Shown here: positions 25,878-28,704 of the stretch, piece by piece | Numbering within the stretch: the stretch's first letter is position 1 | Layout of the letters: each line of letters begins with the position of its first letter | Assembly: GCA_965652565.1 (NCBI GenBank) | Contig: CBFGWL010000033.1 | Span: 1 to 28,704, forward strand | DNA: 28,704 bases | Reading direction: 5' to 3' | Source: RSA11 sp965652565 | Lineage (GTDB): Bacteria; Actinomycetota; Thermoleophilia; Solirubrobacterales; 70-9 | Notes under the pieces: generated by a model | What the model saw: the letters and a program-made list of their open reading frames with translations, nothing else | The model's database searches: none | What the model was told of the DNA's origin: nothing | Position numbers and translations under genes: made by a program

Positions 25878-27394
25878 TCGGAGATCGAGGCGGAGTAGCC
25901 ACCCTCGTTGTTCTCGGTGAGGTTGGTGATCCAGATCAAAAACGACTGGGCCTCGTCATCGAGGTCGAGCGTGACGCTGTTGGTGTTCTCGGCCGCGTTG
26001 AATTCGGCGACCGGATCACCCCACCCGGAGAGGTCGTCCGGCGGGTTGCCCGCCGCAGCGAAGATCTGGCCGCTGAAGCCGGGGGTGTCCGTCGCGATCT
26101 CCAGCGTCCCGGACGTGATCGGCTCGCTGGCCTCCACGACGATGCCGACGCCCGTCTTCTCGCCACCGGTGGCGTCGGCGATCACGGGCGAGGCGTCGTA
26201 GGTCTCCGTGGACCAGGCGGTGCTGGGGTCGCCGTCGATCGGCAGCTCGGCCTCGGTGGGGTGCTCCTGGCCGTCGCCCTCCGGGTCGAAGTCGGTGGCG
26301 CCGGTGAGCTCGATCTGGGTTCCGCTGGGCTGCGGCGCCTGGTTGTTGCCGCCGGCGCGCTCAGGCTGGCGGTCCTCGTTGCCGAGGCCCACAATGAGTA
26401 GCGCCGCGATCACCCCGACGAGCACGAGCAGGGTGCCGGCGACCGAGACGCGGCGCGAGGTGAGCAGGCGCTGGCGCTCGGGGACCGTGTCGAGCACGGA
26501 GGTCGCCTCAGCACCCGCCCCGCCGGCGCGCGCGACCTCAACCTCGAGCGCGGCCTCGAGGTCCGCCAGCATCGCGGCCATGGTCGGGTAGCGCTTGCGC
26601 GGCTCCTTCTGGGTCGCGCGATCGACGACGGCGGCGAGGGCGGAGGAGACGCCGGGGCGGCGGCGCTGCACGTCGGGGACCTCCTCGTTGACGTGCTTCA
26701 TGGCGACGCCGACGACGGTCTCGGCCTTGAACGGCACGTCGCCGATCAGCATCTCGTAGAGGACGATGCCGAGCGAGTAGATGTCCGACCGGGCGTCGAT
26801 CTCCTTGCCCATCGCCTGCTCGGGGGAGACGTAGTCGGTCGTGCCCAGCACGCGGCCGGTCTTGGTGAGCCCGTCGGAGTCGAGCGAGAGCGCGATCCCG
26901 AAGTCGGTGACCTTGGCGCGGCCGTCGGGGTCGATCAGGACGTTCTGCGGCTTGACGTCGCGGTGGACCATCTGCGCGCTGTGCGCGGCCTGCAGCCCGC
27001 GGCCGATCTCGATCGCGTACGCGGCGGCCTCGTCGAGCGGCAGGCGGCCGAGGCGCTCGATCCGCTGCTTGAGCGTCTCCCCGTCGACGTACTCGAAGAC
27101 GATGTAGGGGCGCCCGTGGTCCTCGCCGGCGTCGATCACGGCGACGACGTTGGGGTGCGAGAGCTGCGCGACGGCTCGCGACTCGCGCCGGAAGCGCTCC
27201 TGCTGCTCCGGCTGGTCGGACATCTCGCGGTGCATGACCTTGATCGCCACCTGGCGCTCGAGCGTGAGGTCGGTCGCCAGGTAGACGGTCGACATGCCGC
27301 CGCTGCCGAGCTTGCCGTCGAGCCGGTAGCGGTCGGAAAGAGTGGTCCCGACCAAGCCTGTTCCGAGTCCCTGTTGCGGTGCGTCAGCGCTCAT
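25859..27394 (-). CDS. Ser/Thr protein kinase with extracellular discoidin/MviN-like domain
   Basis: The 511-aa product has an N-terminal kinase domain: GSGGMSTV (about 30-37), Lys52, HRDVKPQN, DFG and SPEQAMG, all intact. One membrane helix follows (about 320-345). The extracellular part lacks PASTA repeats. It has an Asn/Pro/Gln-rich stalk and then a domain with LPIDGDPSTAWSTETY, GVGIVVEASEPI and LIWITNLTENNEGGYSASI. This resembles the F5/8 type C (carbohydrate-binding jelly-roll) fold as seen in the C-terminal domain of the mycobacterial MviN/MurJ homologue. I infer a cell-surface sugar or wall-ligand sensor. It is transcribed towards ddl, separate from the main operon. Confidence 0.87.
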   Translation of the reverse strand: MSADAPQQGLGTGLVGTTLSDRYRLDGKLGSGGMSTVYLATDLTLERQVAIKVMHREMSDQPEQQERFRRESRAVAQLSHPNVVAVIDAGEDHGRPYIVFEYVDGETLKQRIERLGRLPLDEAAAYAIEIGRGLQAAHSAQMVHRDVKPQNVLIDPDGRAKVTDFGIALSLDSDGLTKTGRVLGTTDYVSPEQAMGKEIDARSDIYSLGIVLYEMLIGDVPFKAETVVGVAMKHVNEEVPDVQRRRPGVSSALAAVVDRATQKEPRKRYPTMAAMLADLEAALEVEVARAGGAGAEATSVLDTVPERQRLLTSRRVSVAGTLLVLVGVIAALLIVGLGNEDRQPERAGGNNQAPQPSGTQIELTGATDFDPEGDGQEHPTEAELPIDGDPSTAWSTETYDASPVIADATGGEKTGVGIVVEASEPITSGTLEIATDTPGFSGQIFAAAGNPPDDLSGWGDPVAEFNAAENTNSVTLDLDDEAQSFLIWITNLTENNEGGYSASISELSLSG

Positions 27395-27409
27395 TCAGCC
27401 TCAACACCC

Positions 27410-27415
27410 TATTTT
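27410..27415 (+). promoter_or_regulatory. candidate -10 element, divergent promoter region
   Basis: TATTTT on the plus strand lies in the 67-bp gap between the divergent kinase and DsbA-like genes and would start the DsbA-like transcript with a leader of about 40 nt. On the minus strand the same A/T-rich patch reads TAGGGT near the kinase start, so the two promoters may overlap and compete. Confidence 0.35.
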
Positions 27416-27420
27416 TCGAC

Positions 27421-27453
27421 ACGCGCGCCTCCGCTCGCCGAGTGGGCGCGCGT
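27421..27453 (+). promoter_or_regulatory. perfect 9-bp inverted repeat in the DsbA-like leader
   Basis: ACGCGCGCC (27421-27429) and GGCGCGCGT (27445-27453) form a perfect palindrome with a 15-nt loop. It ends 8 nt before the ATG. It could be an operator for a dimeric regulator or an mRNA hairpin limiting ribosome access, since only a weak CAGG lies before the ATG. Confidence 0.45.
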
Positions 27454-27461
27454 TCTGCAGG

Positions 27462-28343
27462 ATGACCGTCGAAGTTCGATACCTGACCGATCCGGCCTGC
27501 GTCTGGTCTTGGGGCGCTGAGCCGAAGCTGCGCCGGCTGATGTGGGAGTTCGGAGATGGTCTGCGCTTCCGGTTCGTTCTCGGTGGCCTCGCTCGATCCT
27601 ATGGTCCCGCGTACCGCGACAGCGAGGGCGCGATCGGCTCGGGCTCCGACTGCTTCGCCGACCTGATGGCGCATTGGCTCGAGGCCACGGCACAGACCGG
27701 GATGCCGACCGACCCGCGCATCTGGAGCGCGGAGCCGCTGAGTTCCACATACCCAGCCTGCATCGCCGTGAAGGCTGCCCAGGAGCAGGGCCCGGAAGCA
27801 GCCTATGCCTACCTGCGCCGCCTCCGTGAGGGGATCATGCTCGGCCGGCGCAAGCTCGACAACCTGGAGGCGCTCGTGGCCGAGGCGACCGCCGCGGGCC
27901 TGAACGCGCAGCGCTTCCGGGTCGACGCGCAGTCCAACGACGCGCTCGAGAAGTTCGGCGCGGACCTCGAGGAGGTGCGCGCGATCCCAGACGAAGCGCG
28001 AGCGGTCGAGGGCGCCGTCGCTGAAACCGAGGGGCGCGAGCGCTTGGCGTTCCCGACGCTCGTCTTCGTCGGCGAGGGCGGCGAGCGCCGCGCGGTTTAC
28101 GGGCGGGCCGAGTACGACGCCTACCGCGAGGCCGCGATCGCCGCGGGAGCGCAGCCCGCGAACACGGGCAAGCCGGGCGTGGCGGAGGTGGTCGAGCGCT
28201 TCGGGCGGGTCGCGACCCGGGAGGTTGAGGAGATCACCGGCCTGCCGTCACCCGTGGCGCGCGCGGAGCTGTGGTCGCTCGCGCGCGAGTGGCGCCTGCG
28301 CGCCGAGCCCGTGCTGGGCGGCGAGCTCTGGGAAACGGCGTAG
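27462..28343 (+). CDS. DsbA-fold thioredoxin-like protein (FrnE/SpxH-like)
   Basis: The 293-aa product has the thioredoxin beta start VEVRYLTDPACVWSW, where the active-site motif is Cys-Val-Trp-Ser (CxxS), so the second redox cysteine is lost. The long helical insertion (about 60-150) and the later FPTLVFVGEGG cis-Pro strand follow the DsbA/FrnE layout, and the extra C-terminal part (about 225-293) is helical. The nearest look-alikes are FrnE-like oxidoreductases and SpxH-type adaptors, which share the xDPxC start. With one cysteine, isomerase, glutathione-type or adaptor roles are more likely than oxidase. It is cytoplasmic, with no signal peptide. The start was chosen at ATG 27462. Confidence 0.7.
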   Translation: MTVEVRYLTDPACVWSWGAEPKLRRLMWEFGDGLRFRFVLGGLARSYGPAYRDSEGAIGSGSDCFADLMAHWLEATAQTGMPTDPRIWSAEPLSSTYPACIAVKAAQEQGPEAAYAYLRRLREGIMLGRRKLDNLEALVAEATAAGLNAQRFRVDAQSNDALEKFGADLEEVRAIPDEARAVEGAVAETEGRERLAFPTLVFVGEGGERRAVYGRAEYDAYREAAIAAGAQPANTGKPGVAEVVERFGRVATREVEEITGLPSPVARAELWSLAREWRLRAEPVLGGELWETA

Positions 28344-28399
28344 GCCGGCCGGCGGCGCGCTGCGTCCGCGGGCGCGTGATGGCGCTGGCGTTCGCGGCG

Positions 28400-28639
28400 G
28401 CGGCGCCGGGGCGGTCGTGGTGGCGCGGCGCGTGGGGGAAGGGCGACGAAGGAGGGGATCACATTGGAGGAATCGCGAACTCGCGGGCGCCCCGCAACGC
28501 GAAATCGCAGTTAAGACGACGGGATCGTCGTTAGCGCGAACTCGATGAGGGCTCGTCCACGAGCGCGCGATTTCGACGATGGGGTCGTCGTAATCGCGAC
28601 TTCGCGCGAGAGGGCCGCGCGAACCTGCGATCCCGTCAC
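28400..28639 (+). repeat. composite hairpin repeat, right copy
   Basis: This is the inverted counterpart of 153-390. It shows GAACTCG-flanked hairpins at about 28500-28540 (TTAAGACGAC...GTCGTTA) and 28565-28598 (the 41-nt exact match to the left copy spans 28569-28609), plus CTGCGATCCCGT (28625-28636). It follows the DsbA-like gene by about 60-130 nt in the same orientation relative to transcription as the left copy after yidC. Reading frames across it are low-complexity Arg/Ala/Gly and are not taken as genes. Confidence 0.75.
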
Positions 28640-28704
28640 ATCGCGCAATGAGATCACCGCTTCGATCCGACCCCTCCCGCGAACCCGCGATCTCGTCACA
28701 TAAG
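28625..28704. repeat. ~60-bp tandem repeat units, right end
   Basis: CTGCGATCCCGT at 28625-28636 is echoed 60 bp later by CCGCGATCTCGT at 28685-28696 (two mismatches), each followed by CACAT. Orientation is opposite to the left-end units (34-167), and the array is cut by the window end. Confidence 0.6.

Overview
This is a GC-rich chromosomal window that looks like the replication-origin neighbourhood of an actinobacterium. Gene order and protein families support this: rpmH-rnpA-yidD-yidC leave leftward and dnaA-dnaN-recF-dciA-gyrB-gyrA leave rightward. They are followed by the actinobacterial FHA/phosphatase/RodA/PBP/PASTA-kinase cluster, which also lies near oriC in mycobacteria. A deep-branching class such as Thermoleophilia (Solirubrobacterales-like) fits the protein flavour. 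That placement is inference, because no 16S rRNA gene is present.

Layout. Bases 1-657 hold no gene; they carry an outer ~61-bp tandem repeat, a composite hairpin repeat and the yidC terminator. Bases 658-2221 (minus) are yidC, yidD, rnpA and rpmH, a tightly packed operon. Bases 2222-3938 hold the divergent control region, dnaA and a candidate oriC that runs from the dnaA 3' end into the dnaA-dnaN gap. Bases 3939-11908 (plus) are dnaN, recF, dciA, gyrB and gyrA. Bases 11909-12245 contain no conventional gene but hold a conspicuous candidate small RNA or leader: an almost perfect complement of the 16S rRNA 3' end, several stems and a strong terminator. Next come a glycosyltransferase-like gene (plus) and three minus-strand genes: an HNH nuclease, pheA and a single-pass membrane protein.

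From 15938 to 25849 (plus) lies the cell-wall signalling cluster. It contains a Ser/Thr kinase with a polytopic membrane tail, fhaA, fhaB, pstP, rodA, pbpA, a four-PASTA kinase (pknB) and ddl. From pstP to ddl every junction is a 4-nt stop/start overlap, which implies translational coupling. A third, convergent kinase (25859-27394, minus) carries an extracellular discoidin/MviN-like domain. A divergent DsbA-fold gene follows, and the window ends (28344-28704) in a second copy of the left-end composite repeat in inverted orientation.

Together the genes couple replication start and DNA topology to growth. DnaA, DnaN, RecF, DciA and gyrase serve replication. RodA and PbpA polymerise and cross-link peptidoglycan, Ddl supplies D-Ala-D-Ala, and the kinases, phosphatase and FHA proteins provide reversible phospho-control. 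The least explained elements are the inverted repeat clusters at both ends, the 12.0-12.2 kb RNA-like element, and the three kinases with three different membrane or sensor modules.
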